64,000 nt of DNA, taken from NCBI GenBank assembly GCA_910576995.1, contig CAJTLC010000002.1:62001-126000 (forward strand), in the 5' to 3' direction. The notes under the pieces are model-generated. The model made no database searches and was not told the origin of the DNA. It was given only the letters and a program-made list of their open reading frames with translations. Both the position numbers and the translations under genes were made by a program. The stretch is from an uncultured Ruminococcus sp. GTDB taxonomy: Bacteria > Bacillota > Clostridia > Oscillospirales > Ruminococcaceae. Positions 42,189-51,284 of the stretch are shown piece by piece (position 1 is the first letter of the stretch; every line of letters starts with the position of its first letter).

Positions 42189-42837
42189 ATTTGAAATCGT
42201 GACTCTGTTTCAGCACCATATCTTTCACTTTCATCAGCGAAGTCGTGGTGCTTCTTTCGTTTTCGGAAAGCTTCATCGTGATGAATTTTATAGTTTCCTG
42301 ATAATCAGGAATCATAATATGCTCAAGTGCATTAACGCGGCGGCGAGTTTTTTCGATCTCGTCCGCCATAAGCTGACAGGCTTTTTCAATTTCAGCCAAT
42401 CGAATCATCTTCGGGAAAATTTCACTTAGCGCGCTAACTGCGCCGTCCAGATCAACCGAAGTAAAAGCTGTTCCGTAAGAATAAATATCATCGGGGTCTG
42501 AAGTCCTGAATTTCGCGTCAAACACGGGAATATAAACGCTCATGACGTTTTTTTCTGAAACTTCCAGTTCAACTTCCTGCTTGGGCAGCATCAAAGCCGT
42601 TTCCAGCGCCTCTCTCTGCATTACCGAACCCGCGACAGCCATATATCTGTTAGCCTCGGCTATCCCCTGCTCCACTTCGCTGCGCAGCTGCTTGTTTTCC
42701 TTGATCATGTTCATAAACTGCCGCATAAGCTCGTCGCGCTTATCTTTCAGCAGTTTATGTCCGCGCTGCGCGGAAGCAAGCTTCTTTTTCAGACTGCTCA
42801 GCTCCATACGCGTGGGATTAACGTTTAATCTTGCCAA
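42187..42837 (-). CDS. ntpD: V-type ATP synthase subunit D
   Basis: 216 residues from a TTG start with AGGTGAG upstream. The central rotor shaft of the V1 sector. NVNPTRMELSSLKKKLASAQ, RGHKLLKDKRDELMRQF at the N terminus and RRRVNALEHIMIPDYQETIK near the C terminus are the family signatures. Long antiparallel helices dominate. Last gene of the operon, 11 bp after subunit B. Confidence 0.95.
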   Translation of the reverse strand: MARLNVNPTRMELSSLKKKLASAQRGHKLLKDKRDELMRQFMNMIKENKQLRSEVEQGIAEANRYMAVAGSVMQREALETALMLPKQEVELEVSEKNVMSVYIPVFDAKFRTSDPDDIYSYGTAFTSVDLDGAVSALSEIFPKMIRLAEIEKACQLMADEIEKTRRRVNALEHIMIPDYQETIKFITMKLSENERSTTTSLMKVKDMVLKQSHDFK

Positions 42838-42848
42838 TACCGCTCACC

Positions 42849-44225
42849 TCAATCCTGCGTATCGTAGTATTGCGTAAGATATTCCTCTCTGATACGTCTC
42901 AATTCGCTTCTCGGCAAAAGTCGCAGAAGTTCCCAGCCAATCGACAGCGTTTCCTCAATGCTTCGGTTATTTTCAAAGCCCTGCGAAACATAACGTTTTT
43001 CAAATTCGTCGGCAAATTTCGCATAAATGAGATCGGTAGGCGTAAGAGCCGCTTCGCCAAGCACGACCATGAGTTCCTTAGCGTCTTTTCCGCGCGCATA
43101 CGCTGAAAAAAGCTGATTCATGGTGTCGGAGTGATCTGCGCGCGTTTTTCCCTTGCCTATGCCCTTATCTTTAAGTCGCGAAAGCGACGGCAGAACATCT
43201 ACAGGCGGATTTATACCTTTGCGGTAAAGTTCGCGCGAAAGTATGATCTGTCCCTCCGTAATATATCCCGTAAGATCGGGAATCGGATGAGTTTTATCGT
43301 CTTCAGGCATCGTAAGAATAGGTATCATTGTAATACTGCCCTCTTTGCCGTCCTGACGGCCTGCGCGTTCGTAAAGAGAGGCGAGATCGGTATACATATA
43401 GCCCGGATATCCTCTTCTTCCCGGCACTTCCTTACGCGCCGCGGAAACTTCGCGGAGAGCGTCGGCATAGTTCGTAATATCGGTAAGAATTACAAGAACG
43501 TGCATTCCCTTTTCAAAAGCAAGATATTCGGCGGCAGTAAGCGCCATTTTCGGAGTTGCAAGACGTTCGATAGCCGAATCGTTCGCAAGATTTACGAAAA
43601 GCACCGTTCTGTCAAGCGCGCCGGTTTCCTTAAAGCTTTTTACGAAATATTCCGATTCCTCAAACGTGATTCCCATCGCCGCAAATACTACGGCGAACTG
43701 CTCGTTATCGCCCAAAACCTTAGCCTGACGCGCTATCTGCGCCGCAAGCTGCGCATGAGGAAGTCCGCTTGCTGAAAATATCGGCAATTTCTGACCGCGT
43801 ACAAGAGTATTCAGTCCGTCTATCGCCGAAACGCCCGTCTGTATAAATTCCTGCGGATATTTTCTTGCAACCGGATTCATCGGCAGACCGTTTACGTCCA
43901 TTCGCATTTCGGGGATTATTTCAGGACCGTCGTCGATAGGATTTCCCATGCCGTCGAATACTCGTCCAAGCATATCTTCGGAAACGCCAAGTTCCATCTG
44001 ATGCCCCGTGAAAACTACCGCGCTGTCCTGCAAATTTATACCCGCAGAATTTTCAAAAAGCTGTACAAGAGCGTCCGAACCGTTGATCTCCAACACTCGG
44101 CAGCGACGCTTTTCACCGTTTTTCAGGCGAATATCCGCAAGCTCGCCGTATGTGCAGTTCTCGACTCCCTTGACAAGCAGCAGAGGTCCTGCCGCTTCTT
44201 CTATAGTTCTGTATTCTCTCGGCAT
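42849..44225 (-). CDS. ntpB: V-type ATP synthase subunit B
   Basis: 458 residues. Non-catalytic nucleotide-site subunit of the V1 hexamer. EYRTIEEAAGPLLLVKGVEN, GRVFDGMGNPIDDGP, FSASGLPHAQLAAQIARQA (degenerate P-loop) and PGYMYTDLASLYERAGR are characteristic. The start shares one base with the stop of subunit A (TAATG). Confidence 0.96.
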   Translation of the reverse strand: MPREYRTIEEAAGPLLLVKGVENCTYGELADIRLKNGEKRRCRVLEINGSDALVQLFENSAGINLQDSAVVFTGHQMELGVSEDMLGRVFDGMGNPIDDGPEIIPEMRMDVNGLPMNPVARKYPQEFIQTGVSAIDGLNTLVRGQKLPIFSASGLPHAQLAAQIARQAKVLGDNEQFAVVFAAMGITFEESEYFVKSFKETGALDRTVLFVNLANDSAIERLATPKMALTAAEYLAFEKGMHVLVILTDITNYADALREVSAARKEVPGRRGYPGYMYTDLASLYERAGRQDGKEGSITMIPILTMPEDDKTHPIPDLTGYITEGQIILSRELYRKGINPPVDVLPSLSRLKDKGIGKGKTRADHSDTMNQLFSAYARGKDAKELMVVLGEAALTPTDLIYAKFADEFEKRYVSQGFENNRSIEETLSIGWELLRLLPRSELRRIREEYLTQYYDTQD

Positions 44226-45994
44226 TATTCTTCCTCCTTAATAAGCAGCCTGTCAAGCCCGGCGGAAATTTCCACTGAAAGCTTATCAAATTCCTCGTCG
44301 ACGTCCGCTTCGACAATATACTTGAATCGTCCGATCTTCTCACGCACGGCAAGTCCCGCCGCCGCTTCAACGTCCGCGCCCTTTGCAATTGCGGCTGCGG
44401 CTTCATCATTGAAATTGAGAATAAGCTTCATCATGTAAAGCTGCTTTTTCAAACTCGTATAGGTATCTACTTCGTGGAACGCAAGCTGATGCAGGAAATC
44501 CTCACGTATAGAACGCGCCGTCTCCATTTTCAGACGGTCATTAGCCGAAAGAGCGTCCATACCTATAAGCTTGACTATTTCTTTCAATTCCGCTTCGTCG
44601 TTGAGGATAGCCATAAAACGGCTTCTCAATTCCATCCAATCTGCGGAAACGTTATTATTGTACCAATCCGCAAGAGAATCCGCATAAAGAGAGTAGCTGG
44701 TAAGCCAATTTATCGCTGGAAAATGACGCTGGTACGCCAAACTTGAATCGAGTCCCCAGAATACTTTTACGATTCGAAGCGTAGCCTGCGATACAGGTTC
44801 GGAGATATCTCCGCCTGGCGGCGATACTGCGCCGATAACGGATAATGCGCCCTCTCTGCCGTCGCTGCCCATTGAGATAACTCGACCTGCACGCTCGTAA
44901 AACTGCGCGAGACGGCTTCCGAGATAAGCAGGATAGCCCTCGTCTCCGGGCATTTCTTCAAGTCTGCCCGACATTTCGCGAAGAGCTTCCGCCCAACGCG
45001 AAGTCGAATCCGCCATAAGAGCGACTGAATAGCCCATATCGCGATAATATTCGGCGATCGTGATACCCGTATAAACCGATGCTTCACGCGCCGCAACAGG
45101 CATATCCGACGTATTTGCAATGAGAACCGTACGCTCCATGAGGGATTTTCCCGTTTTGGGGTCGATAAGTTCGGGGAATTCGTTCAGAACGTCGGTCATT
45201 TCGTTTCCGCGCTCGCCGCAGCCGATATAAACGATTATATCCGCTTCCGCCCATTTTGCAAGCTGATGCTGAGTAACCGTCTTACCGCTTCCGAAAGGTC
45301 CGGGAATCGCCGCAACACCGCCCTTTGCGATCGGGAACAGGCAGTCGACAACTCGCTGACCCGTTACAAGCGGCATATTTGGCGACAGCTTTTTCTTATA
45401 AGGTCTGCCGCGTCTTACTGGCCATTTCTGGAACATTTTGAGTTCTTTATCACCTTTTTCAGTTTCAATGACACATATAACTTCGTCAACGGCAAACTCG
45501 CCCTGCTTAATAGATTTAACCTTGCCGCTTATTCCATTCGGCACCATTATTTTGTGAAGAACAATATCGGTTTCGGGAACTGTTCCAATGATATCGCCCT
45601 CTTCAACTTCATTCCCCTGCTTTACAAGAGGTGTGAAAGCCCACTTTTTATCGCGTTTAAGCGATGTAACTTCAACGCCGCGCGCAAGATTATTTCCGCA
45701 TACTTCGCGGATAGCGTCGAGAGGACGCTGTATTCCGTCATAAATACTGCCGATAAGTCCCGGTCCGAGTTCCGCGCTCATGGGTTCTCCCGTGGATTCA
45801 ACGGATTCGCCCGTACCCAGTCCCGCCGTTTCCTCGTAAACCTGAATCGAAGCGCGGTCGCCGTGCATTTCAATGATCTCGCCGATCAGACGTTTCTTAC
45901 TTACGCGAACAACGTCGAACATATTCGCGTCTCTCATTCCCTCTGCAACGACGAGAGGACCTGAGATCTTTACTATATTTCCAATGCTGCTCAA
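44225..45994 (-). CDS. ntpA: V-type ATP synthase catalytic subunit A
   Basis: 589 residues from a TTG start with AAGGAG upstream. Catalytic subunit of the V1 head, which hydrolyses or makes ATP. It has the P-loop PGPFGSGKTVTQHQLAKW, GCGERGNEMTDVLNEFPEL with the catalytic Glu, the family's non-homologous insertion (about 115-185) and SVIGAVSPPGGDISEPVSQ. Full length. Confidence 0.97.
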   Translation of the reverse strand: MSSIGNIVKISGPLVVAEGMRDANMFDVVRVSKKRLIGEIIEMHGDRASIQVYEETAGLGTGESVESTGEPMSAELGPGLIGSIYDGIQRPLDAIREVCGNNLARGVEVTSLKRDKKWAFTPLVKQGNEVEEGDIIGTVPETDIVLHKIMVPNGISGKVKSIKQGEFAVDEVICVIETEKGDKELKMFQKWPVRRGRPYKKKLSPNMPLVTGQRVVDCLFPIAKGGVAAIPGPFGSGKTVTQHQLAKWAEADIIVYIGCGERGNEMTDVLNEFPELIDPKTGKSLMERTVLIANTSDMPVAAREASVYTGITIAEYYRDMGYSVALMADSTSRWAEALREMSGRLEEMPGDEGYPAYLGSRLAQFYERAGRVISMGSDGREGALSVIGAVSPPGGDISEPVSQATLRIVKVFWGLDSSLAYQRHFPAINWLTSYSLYADSLADWYNNNVSADWMELRSRFMAILNDEAELKEIVKLIGMDALSANDRLKMETARSIREDFLHQLAFHEVDTYTSLKKQLYMMKLILNFNDEAAAAIAKGADVEAAAGLAVREKIGRFKYIVEADVDEEFDKLSVEISAGLDRLLIKEEE

Positions 45995-46014
45995 AACTGC
46001 AACTCCTTTGCTAT

Positions 46015-46335
46015 TTATTTCAATATATCCGAACCGACTGCTTTTTCAACAGCTTCATGCAGACTGCGCATTCCGTCGCCCGTATTGCCCTCGATAGCAG
46101 GTATCAATACAATGGACGGCAACTTCCTGCTACGATATTTTTTTATCGTTTCGCTTACAAGCGCAGCGGCAGGCTCGGTGATATATATTACGCCGAATCC
46201 GTTTGCTGCCAGACGATTTATCAGCTTTGATATTTCGGCGGGGTCGGTCTCGCGAAATACGGAAAGTCCAAGAGCCGCAAATCCCGATACGCTTGCCGAA
46301 TCGCCGATTACAGCCGTTTTATACATTTCAGACAT
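46015..46335 (-). CDS. ntpG: V-type ATP synthase subunit F
   Basis: 106 residues. Small Rossmann-like rotor subunit (NtpG in Enterococcus, AtpF in general V/A nomenclature). KTAVIGDSASVSGFAALG and GVIYITEPAAALVSETI are family features. It overlaps the end of subunit C by eight bases. Confidence 0.88.
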   Translation of the reverse strand: MSEMYKTAVIGDSASVSGFAALGLSVFRETDPAEISKLINRLAANGFGVIYITEPAAALVSETIKKYRSRKLPSIVLIPAIEGNTGDGMRSLHEAVEKAVGSDILK

Positions 46336-47269
46336 AAAGCTTTCGCATCCTTTCCGTAATAGTTTCTCTGTCTGCGCCGAATTCCTTGCAAACGCTGATG
46401 ATACGCAGATTCTTCTGTTCCGCCTCCGCAGCTATAAAATAAGCTTCAAGAGGCTCTGGTCCAAACGATCTCATGCGCGCTGTCTCGGCGAGTTCCATTA
46501 TGATATCGTCGCACCATTTTTCAAACTGCGCGCCTGATACGCCTAAAAGTTTAGCCGCTTCGCCGAATCCTGCCGTTTCAAGAAATCCCAGAAGCGATTC
46601 CGTTCCGCCGAGAGCGGCGTTGATAAGCGATTCCTTATCAATACTTTCACTTCCGCAAACAGCCGTCTCTAAAAAAGTTTTCTGCTTATTCATTTTACCG
46701 CATCTGAAAGCAGTTTTAATATCGGCGCATACAGTTGTAAGTTCCGCGTATTTCCGTATAAATTCGCCGCCGAAAGATTTCGCGCTTTTCTGCATGGCGG
46801 ATAAAGCTGCTGCGTCTATGAATGAATCAGCCAATTGCCCGTCTGAAGTTTTAACCAGAATATCATACGCCTCGGCAGCAACATTTCCGATATATTCGGG
46901 AAGCAATTCGTAATTCTTTGAACCGAGAATTCCACTGAGTTTGTCGAGGTCAAGATTTGTCGGTCTGATATAATATTTTTCAGCCGTTCTGCCCGCTACA
47001 GAAGCTTTTAATGAGGCTTTCAAATTATGAAAGTCGTTTTTGTACAGTAAAATCTCTGTTTCACGGCAATCCGGAGCATAATCTCTGATCATGTTCCAGA
47101 CCGTTTCGGCATTTGTTTCGGACGTTCCCTTTTTGGAAGAGAGCAGTGCGTCCGTCTCCGCCTTGCTTGCGGCGTTGATGAGCTGCTCCATGTCACTGCG
47201 GTTAAGCAGGGTATTTTCCATTGCTTTTACCGCCGCGACTGCACTTGCATATTTTGTTGTTTCGCTCAT
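46328..47269 (-). CDS. ntpC: V-type ATP synthase subunit C
   Basis: 313 residues. The socket subunit (V-ATPase subunit d type) that links the rotor ring to the central shaft. YASAVAAVKAMENTLLNRSD at the N terminus, EILLYKNDFHNLKASLKA and the repeated 'Y.....NLD' arrangement are typical. The start at 47269 has AGGTGACGG upstream; longer readings overlap subunit E. Gap of 8 bp to subunit E. Confidence 0.92.
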   Translation of the reverse strand: MSETTKYASAVAAVKAMENTLLNRSDMEQLINAASKAETDALLSSKKGTSETNAETVWNMIRDYAPDCRETEILLYKNDFHNLKASLKASVAGRTAEKYYIRPTNLDLDKLSGILGSKNYELLPEYIGNVAAEAYDILVKTSDGQLADSFIDAAALSAMQKSAKSFGGEFIRKYAELTTVCADIKTAFRCGKMNKQKTFLETAVCGSESIDKESLINAALGGTESLLGFLETAGFGEAAKLLGVSGAQFEKWCDDIIMELAETARMRSFGPEPLEAYFIAAEAEQKNLRIISVCKEFGADRETITERMRKLYV

Positions 47270-47277
47270 TCCGTCAC

Positions 47278-47871
47278 CTACCCGAATAAGGCTCTTGCCG
47301 CAGTATCGCGTACAGCGTCGCGTTCGGCTTCGATAATATCGCGGAAGCTGCAATTTTCGGATATAAGACCGTATTCAAGAATAAATCCGTTTTCGATATC
47401 CGCGCATTTATCTGAAATTCTGATCGTACCGCCTGCTTTTTCCGCAATTGAGTCTGCCTTTTTCGCGAAATCGACAGGCATTCTTCCGAGATCTCTTTTA
47501 CTGAAATACAGCACGCCCTTATCTTTCTGAACTTTTTGAGAAAGCAGCTTTTCAATAACGGCGAAATATTCAGTTTCCGAAAGAGAATCCAGCTTTTGCA
47601 GCGTTTTTTCAATTACATCGTTGATACATTTGACTTTGCAGGCAAGAATGCGGCGTTTCATATCGGCGTCCACCGAAGCTTTGGAGTTTTCATGCTCCTG
47701 AGCAAGCTTGAACGTCATTTTTTTCAACTGCTCGTCATAAGCTTTTTCAGCTTTTTCAGAGCCGTCTTTAATTATGACTGCCGCCTTTTTTTCGGCTGCC
47801 GATATGATAGTCTTTTCCGTTTCTTTCTGCTGCGAAGCAATTATGTTCAGGATATTTTCAAGTCCTGCCAT
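47278..47871 (-). CDS. ntpE: V-type ATP synthase subunit E
   Basis: 197 residues. Peripheral stalk subunit. A long N-terminal helix (LENILNIIASQQKETEKTII through ADMKRRILACK) is followed by a compact C-terminal domain that binds the A/B head (NGFILEYGLISENCSFRDII). The start at 47871 follows GGAGG; an upstream frame to 47949 overlaps subunit K. Confidence 0.92.
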   Translation of the reverse strand: MAGLENILNIIASQQKETEKTIISAAEKKAAVIIKDGSEKAEKAYDEQLKKMTFKLAQEHENSKASVDADMKRRILACKVKCINDVIEKTLQKLDSLSETEYFAVIEKLLSQKVQKDKGVLYFSKRDLGRMPVDFAKKADSIAEKAGGTIRISDKCADIENGFILEYGLISENCSFRDIIEAERDAVRDTAARALFG

Positions 47872-47884
47872 TTTAATACCTCCG

Positions 47885-48361
47885 TCAGATAGCAATGTTG
47901 TAAATAAGAAGAATTGAAACGAGGAGTGCAAGGATAGCGTAAGTCTCAACCATAGCCGCCATGATGATGCCCTTGCCGTTGTGTTCGGGAGCTTTAGCCG
48001 TAATTCCTACGCCCGCAACAGCTGCTCTGCCCTGTGCGATCGCCGAAAAATAGCCAACTATCGCGATCGGAAGTGACGCTGCGAGGAACATAAGTCCCTG
48101 AGCCGTAGTGAGTTCAACAGCACCGCCGCCGATAACTCCAACACGGCTGAGCATCAAAATAGCTGTAAGCAGTCCGTAAAGTCCCTGCGTACCAGGGAGA
48201 AGCTGAAGAATAAGCACCTTGCTGAACTTCGACGGGTCAACCGAAACAACGCCTGCGGCTGCCTCGCCGACAAGTCCTACCGCTCTTGCCGAGCCGATAC
48301 CTGCAAACAGAGCTGCGCAAACCGCTCCAACTATCGCTAATGTGATTCCTAAACTATTCAT
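47885..48361 (-). CDS. ntpK: V-type ATP synthase rotor-ring subunit K, sodium-type
   Basis: 158 residues, four membrane helices (a duplicated hairpin). Every sodium ligand of Enterococcus hirae NtpK has an equivalent: Leu55, Thr58 and Gln59 in LLPGTQGLYG, Gln110 in SAIAQGRAAVAG, and Glu139 in AMVETYAILALL. This predicts a sodium-driven or sodium-pumping enzyme with one ion site per subunit. The start overlaps the stop of subunit I by eight bases. Confidence 0.95.
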   Translation of the reverse strand: MNSLGITLAIVGAVCAALFAGIGSARAVGLVGEAAAGVVSVDPSKFSKVLILQLLPGTQGLYGLLTAILMLSRVGVIGGGAVELTTAQGLMFLAASLPIAIVGYFSAIAQGRAAVAGVGITAKAPEHNGKGIIMAAMVETYAILALLVSILLIYNIAI

Positions 48362-50327
48362 TGATATTTTCCTCCTTGAATTTTATATACTTAGTGTTTA
48401 CTGCGAACGGGGTGAATTCCCGACCGCCGCCTGTGTAGAATTTGCTGAACAACTCCACAAACTGAAGTCTGTCCGTATGAACGTAAGCGCCGAGAAGATT
48501 GATAGCGAGGTTTGCCGTATGTCCCACAATAAAGACAATTATAAGCAAAACAAGCTTTACAGCCTTATTTTCTGGCATCGTTCCTATGAGATTTATAACT
48601 CCTGCAATGCTTCCAGTCGCAAGTCCAAGCGCGAGCAGTCTTGAATATGAGAGTATATCGCTGAGCCAACCCGTTGCTGTATTATACAACGCGTACAATC
48701 CGCCGAAAAGCTTGCCAAATATGGATTTCGAGCTTCTTCCAGCCGTGAGTATCAACAATACAACGCCAGCTATCATCACATACGTTCCTATTGTTGTAAG
48801 AATCTTCGGAACTTCCGTGAGTATGCTTGCCGCAAGCGGCGCTACGCCAAGTATTGTAAGGTAAATTGGGACGGTATCGAGAAACGCGTCAAGCTTTCTG
48901 CCGTCGTCCCACGCCATTTTAAACGATACCCCGACGCCCAGAAACAGATGCAGGATTCCCAATCCGAAAGAATACAGCAGAAGTTTTATCGGATCGTCAA
49001 GCGGCTGAAACCACAATGCAATGCTGCCGATCTCTTTTCCGAAAAATTCGCGTCCGACTATCTGTACTATATCGCCAAACCAACTTCCGAACATCGCTCC
49101 CCAGAAAATCGTGGATATTCCGCAGTTTCGGAACATTATGAGCGTTTTTCGCATACTGTTTTCAAGTTTGAATTTCTTTAAGGCGATCATCGTTCCGATC
49201 ACCATAACAATGCCATAACCTGCGTCCGAAAGCATCATTCCGAAGAACAGGTAATAGAAAAACGACATTACGGGCGTAGGGTCTACGTCTGTTTTAGAGG
49301 GCATTGCATACATTTTGGTTATTCCTTCGACAGGCGAAGAAAAGCTGCTGTTTTCGAGAAGCACCGGCACGTCCTCATCTTCCGCAGGCTCAAAGCCGCT
49401 GATCACTGCCGTGTGCTTTTTCTCGATCTCCCTTTTAAGAGAATCAAAATATTTTTCCGGAACATATCCTTCAAGCACGAACGTGCTTTCCGTTACGCCG
49501 AGTTTACCGAGAACTTCATATTTTTCCCTGCGCATTGCCAGAAAATCAATGCCGAATTTCAGCATTTCCCTGTATTCCGACATTTCTGTTATCGCTTTCT
49601 CCGACGCGGCTATAAGCTTATTAAGCTCCTTTCGTTGAGCAGTGTTTTTTCTGATCATTTCCGACGGAGTAATCGACGCCGATTCCGAAACAGGTACGAA
49701 TGCGAGCCGGCGCAGACAATTTTCAGCCTCCTCCGCGACATCCTTGCTGCACAATATAAACAAATTGGTCTGTTCCTTGAAATTCGAAACAACTTCGACG
49801 CAGCAGCCTTCGGGAAGTTGAGCTTCAATTTCTTCAGCCGTTCTGCTGCCCTGAATCGAACCGATATAAGCGTTTGTTTTGGACGTTCCTTTAAAATTTG
49901 TGGGAACATCAAGCGTCGTCCACGGCTCAAGAAGATCGGAACGGATGCCGAGCTGGATAATTTCAGCCTGAGCTTCGGTGATCGTCTTATGATTTTTAAT
50001 GATCTCCCCTGCCGCATTCATGATCTTTTCAAGATCAGCGGCTTTCCGTCCGAATTCATGCTTTTCGATCTCGTCGCGGCCTCCGAACATATCGGTGAGC
50101 GACGCCTTTTCCGGAGCATACTTATCAAGAATGTTCAGTGCCTGATCTACTGTGCTTCGGAATTTTTCGAATTCGCCCATAACAGCAGCAACGTTCATCT
50201 GTTCGAGTTCTTCACTGCTATTTTCGCATAACTCGACAACTCCGCGCCGCTGCAAAAGTTCGATTATCTGTTTACTGTCCGTCAAGGGTGCAATAAGCTC
50301 TATTCGCTTCATTTTGAGCTTTGCCAT
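48354..50327 (-). CDS. ntpI: V-type ATP synthase subunit I (a subunit)
   Basis: 657 residues. Stator ion-channel subunit. The soluble N-terminal half (about 1-340) has two coiled stretches. The membrane half (about 345-640) contains about eight helices, including GMMLSDAGYGIVMVIGTMIA, SYSRLLALGLATGSIAGVIN with the essential Arg, and GHTANLAINLLGAYVHTDRL. It matches NtpI/AtpI of the sodium-type enzymes. Located between the short H subunit and subunit K. Confidence 0.95.
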   Translation of the reverse strand: MAKLKMKRIELIAPLTDSKQIIELLQRRGVVELCENSSEELEQMNVAAVMGEFEKFRSTVDQALNILDKYAPEKASLTDMFGGRDEIEKHEFGRKAADLEKIMNAAGEIIKNHKTITEAQAEIIQLGIRSDLLEPWTTLDVPTNFKGTSKTNAYIGSIQGSRTAEEIEAQLPEGCCVEVVSNFKEQTNLFILCSKDVAEEAENCLRRLAFVPVSESASITPSEMIRKNTAQRKELNKLIAASEKAITEMSEYREMLKFGIDFLAMRREKYEVLGKLGVTESTFVLEGYVPEKYFDSLKREIEKKHTAVISGFEPAEDEDVPVLLENSSFSSPVEGITKMYAMPSKTDVDPTPVMSFFYYLFFGMMLSDAGYGIVMVIGTMIALKKFKLENSMRKTLIMFRNCGISTIFWGAMFGSWFGDIVQIVGREFFGKEIGSIALWFQPLDDPIKLLLYSFGLGILHLFLGVGVSFKMAWDDGRKLDAFLDTVPIYLTILGVAPLAASILTEVPKILTTIGTYVMIAGVVLLILTAGRSSKSIFGKLFGGLYALYNTATGWLSDILSYSRLLALGLATGSIAGVINLIGTMPENKAVKLVLLIIVFIVGHTANLAINLLGAYVHTDRLQFVELFSKFYTGGGREFTPFAVNTKYIKFKEENINE

Positions 50328-50347
50328 AAATTATATCACACTCCTTT

Positions 50348-50659
50348 TTATCCGAAAAAGCTGTCGATGATAGACATTACGGCTTTTTCGGAATTCGACT
50401 CGGCAATGCTGCGAATCTCCGCAAGCTTTTTTGAGCATTCCTGCTCGGCTGTACGGGAATATTCTGCAAGCTTTTCGCCGTTTGAATTTCGTATTTTCTC
50501 GGTTTCCGATTTAGCTTCTGCAAGCTTTTTCTGAACGTTCAGAGCAGCGTTTTTTTCGGCTTCTCTGACGATCTCTTCGGCTTTATGCCGCGCTTCTGAA
50601 TTCAGCTTGTCCGCTGCCGATTCGGCTTCGAGAATCTTTTCAACTGACTTGGATGCCAT
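50348..50659 (-). CDS. V-type ATP synthase subunit H/G (peripheral stalk)
   Basis: 103 residues, nearly all helical and rich in Glu, Lys and Ala (SAADKLNSEARHKAEEIVRE, then LAEAKSETEKIRNSNGEKLA). It matches the short stalk subunit that pairs with subunit E (NtpF in Enterococcus, AtpH in archaeal naming). The ATG at 50659 follows GGAGG. First gene of the operon, immediately behind the structured leader. Confidence 0.85.
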   Translation of the reverse strand: MASKSVEKILEAESAADKLNSEARHKAEEIVREAEKNAALNVQKKLAEAKSETEKIRNSNGEKLAEYSRTAEQECSKKLAEIRSIAESNSEKAVMSIIDSFFG

Positions 50660-50692
50660 ATCCAACCTCCTTCATAGGGAAATATATCTGTA

Positions 50693-50752
50693 TACAGAAA
50701 AAGAGCCGACTCTACAGACAGCTCCCTCATGGGAATTTCATTCCCTTGATTA
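50693..50752 (-). promoter_or_regulatory. Structured leader of the V-ATPase operon, riboswitch candidate
   Basis: Between promoter and first gene the minus-strand RNA begins with a perfect hairpin GGGAAT-GAA-ATTCCC (50745-50731). It continues with ATGAGG and a second stem GAGCTGTC-TGTAGA-GTCGGCTC (50724-50703, one U-U mismatch) that runs straight into five U residues (50702-50698). The second stem is an intrinsic terminator ahead of the operon, so expression must depend on preventing it. Because the ATPase is predicted to be sodium-type, a cation-sensing riboswitch (for example the Na+-I/DUF1646 class) is a reasonable guess. I could not match the consensus from memory. Confidence 0.5.
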
Positions 50753-50754
50753 GA

Positions 50755-50783
50755 ATTATATCATAATTTACCATGAGTGTCAA
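50755..50783 (-). promoter_or_regulatory. Promoter of the V-ATPase operon
   Basis: On the minus strand TTGACA (50783-50778) and TATAAT (50760-50755) with a 17-bp spacer, a full consensus match. The first leader hairpin begins within about ten bases of the -10 element. Confidence 0.8.
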
Positions 50784-50821
50784 TAGACAAATAAATTTTT
50801 TTGTCTGAATTTTAAAACGTG

Positions 50822-50850
50822 TTGCAAATCATCCTTTTTTATGTTATAAT
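50822..50850 (+). promoter_or_regulatory. Possible promoter far upstream of the ECF sigma gene
   Basis: TTGCAA at 50822-50827 and TATAAT at 50845-50850, spacer 17 bp. The nearest gene on this strand starts 435 bp later, so it gives either a very long leader or a separate small RNA. The 50851-51245 stretch is A/T-rich and holds no gene I can support. Confidence 0.5.
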
Positions 50851-51132
50851 GATATAGTTCAATTATAAATATTCAAAGTCAGATCCTGTTCATCAAATTT
50901 TCGGACAATGCGCTTTTAGTTAACCAAGTTTAACAGATATTCCATATAAAAAATTTCAGCATTCAGTGATTTCACTTTAAACAGAAATATAACTTAACAT
51001 CAAAATTCCCCTGTTTTTCGGAATTTCCCGCATCTGTTTGATTTTTTTAGCAAAACAGTTAGCATGTGTTAACTGTTTTCCAGAAAAAAATTCAAAAAAT
51101 TTCGTCTTTTTTGGCTTTTAAAATCACTTGTA

Positions 51133-51150
51133 TTATGAAAGCTTTCATAA
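51133..51150. promoter_or_regulatory. 18-bp perfect palindrome upstream of the ECF sigma gene
   Basis: TTATGAAAGCTTTCATAA, symmetrical throughout, lies about 150 bp before the sigma-factor start. It has the size and symmetry of a dimeric regulator site. The binding protein is unknown. Confidence 0.4.
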
Positions 51151-51284
51151 GGCGAAAAATACAGCACAGATATGCTCGTATTATTCCCCTTAATTTACAA
51201 CGACGCCGTTAAAGCGCCATACCAATTTGTACGGTGATTACTTAAATGTTTGCAAACTATTTTGTGCGGGAGGGAGTGACTGAT

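Noticed and set aside
43131..43775. Long plus-strand frame opposite V-ATPase subunit B
   Set aside because: Shadow of the conserved subunit B frame; composition rich in Arg, Lys and Phe without domains.
49413..50231. Long plus-strand frame opposite V-ATPase subunit I
   Set aside because: Shadow of the conserved subunit; no ribosome site and implausible composition.
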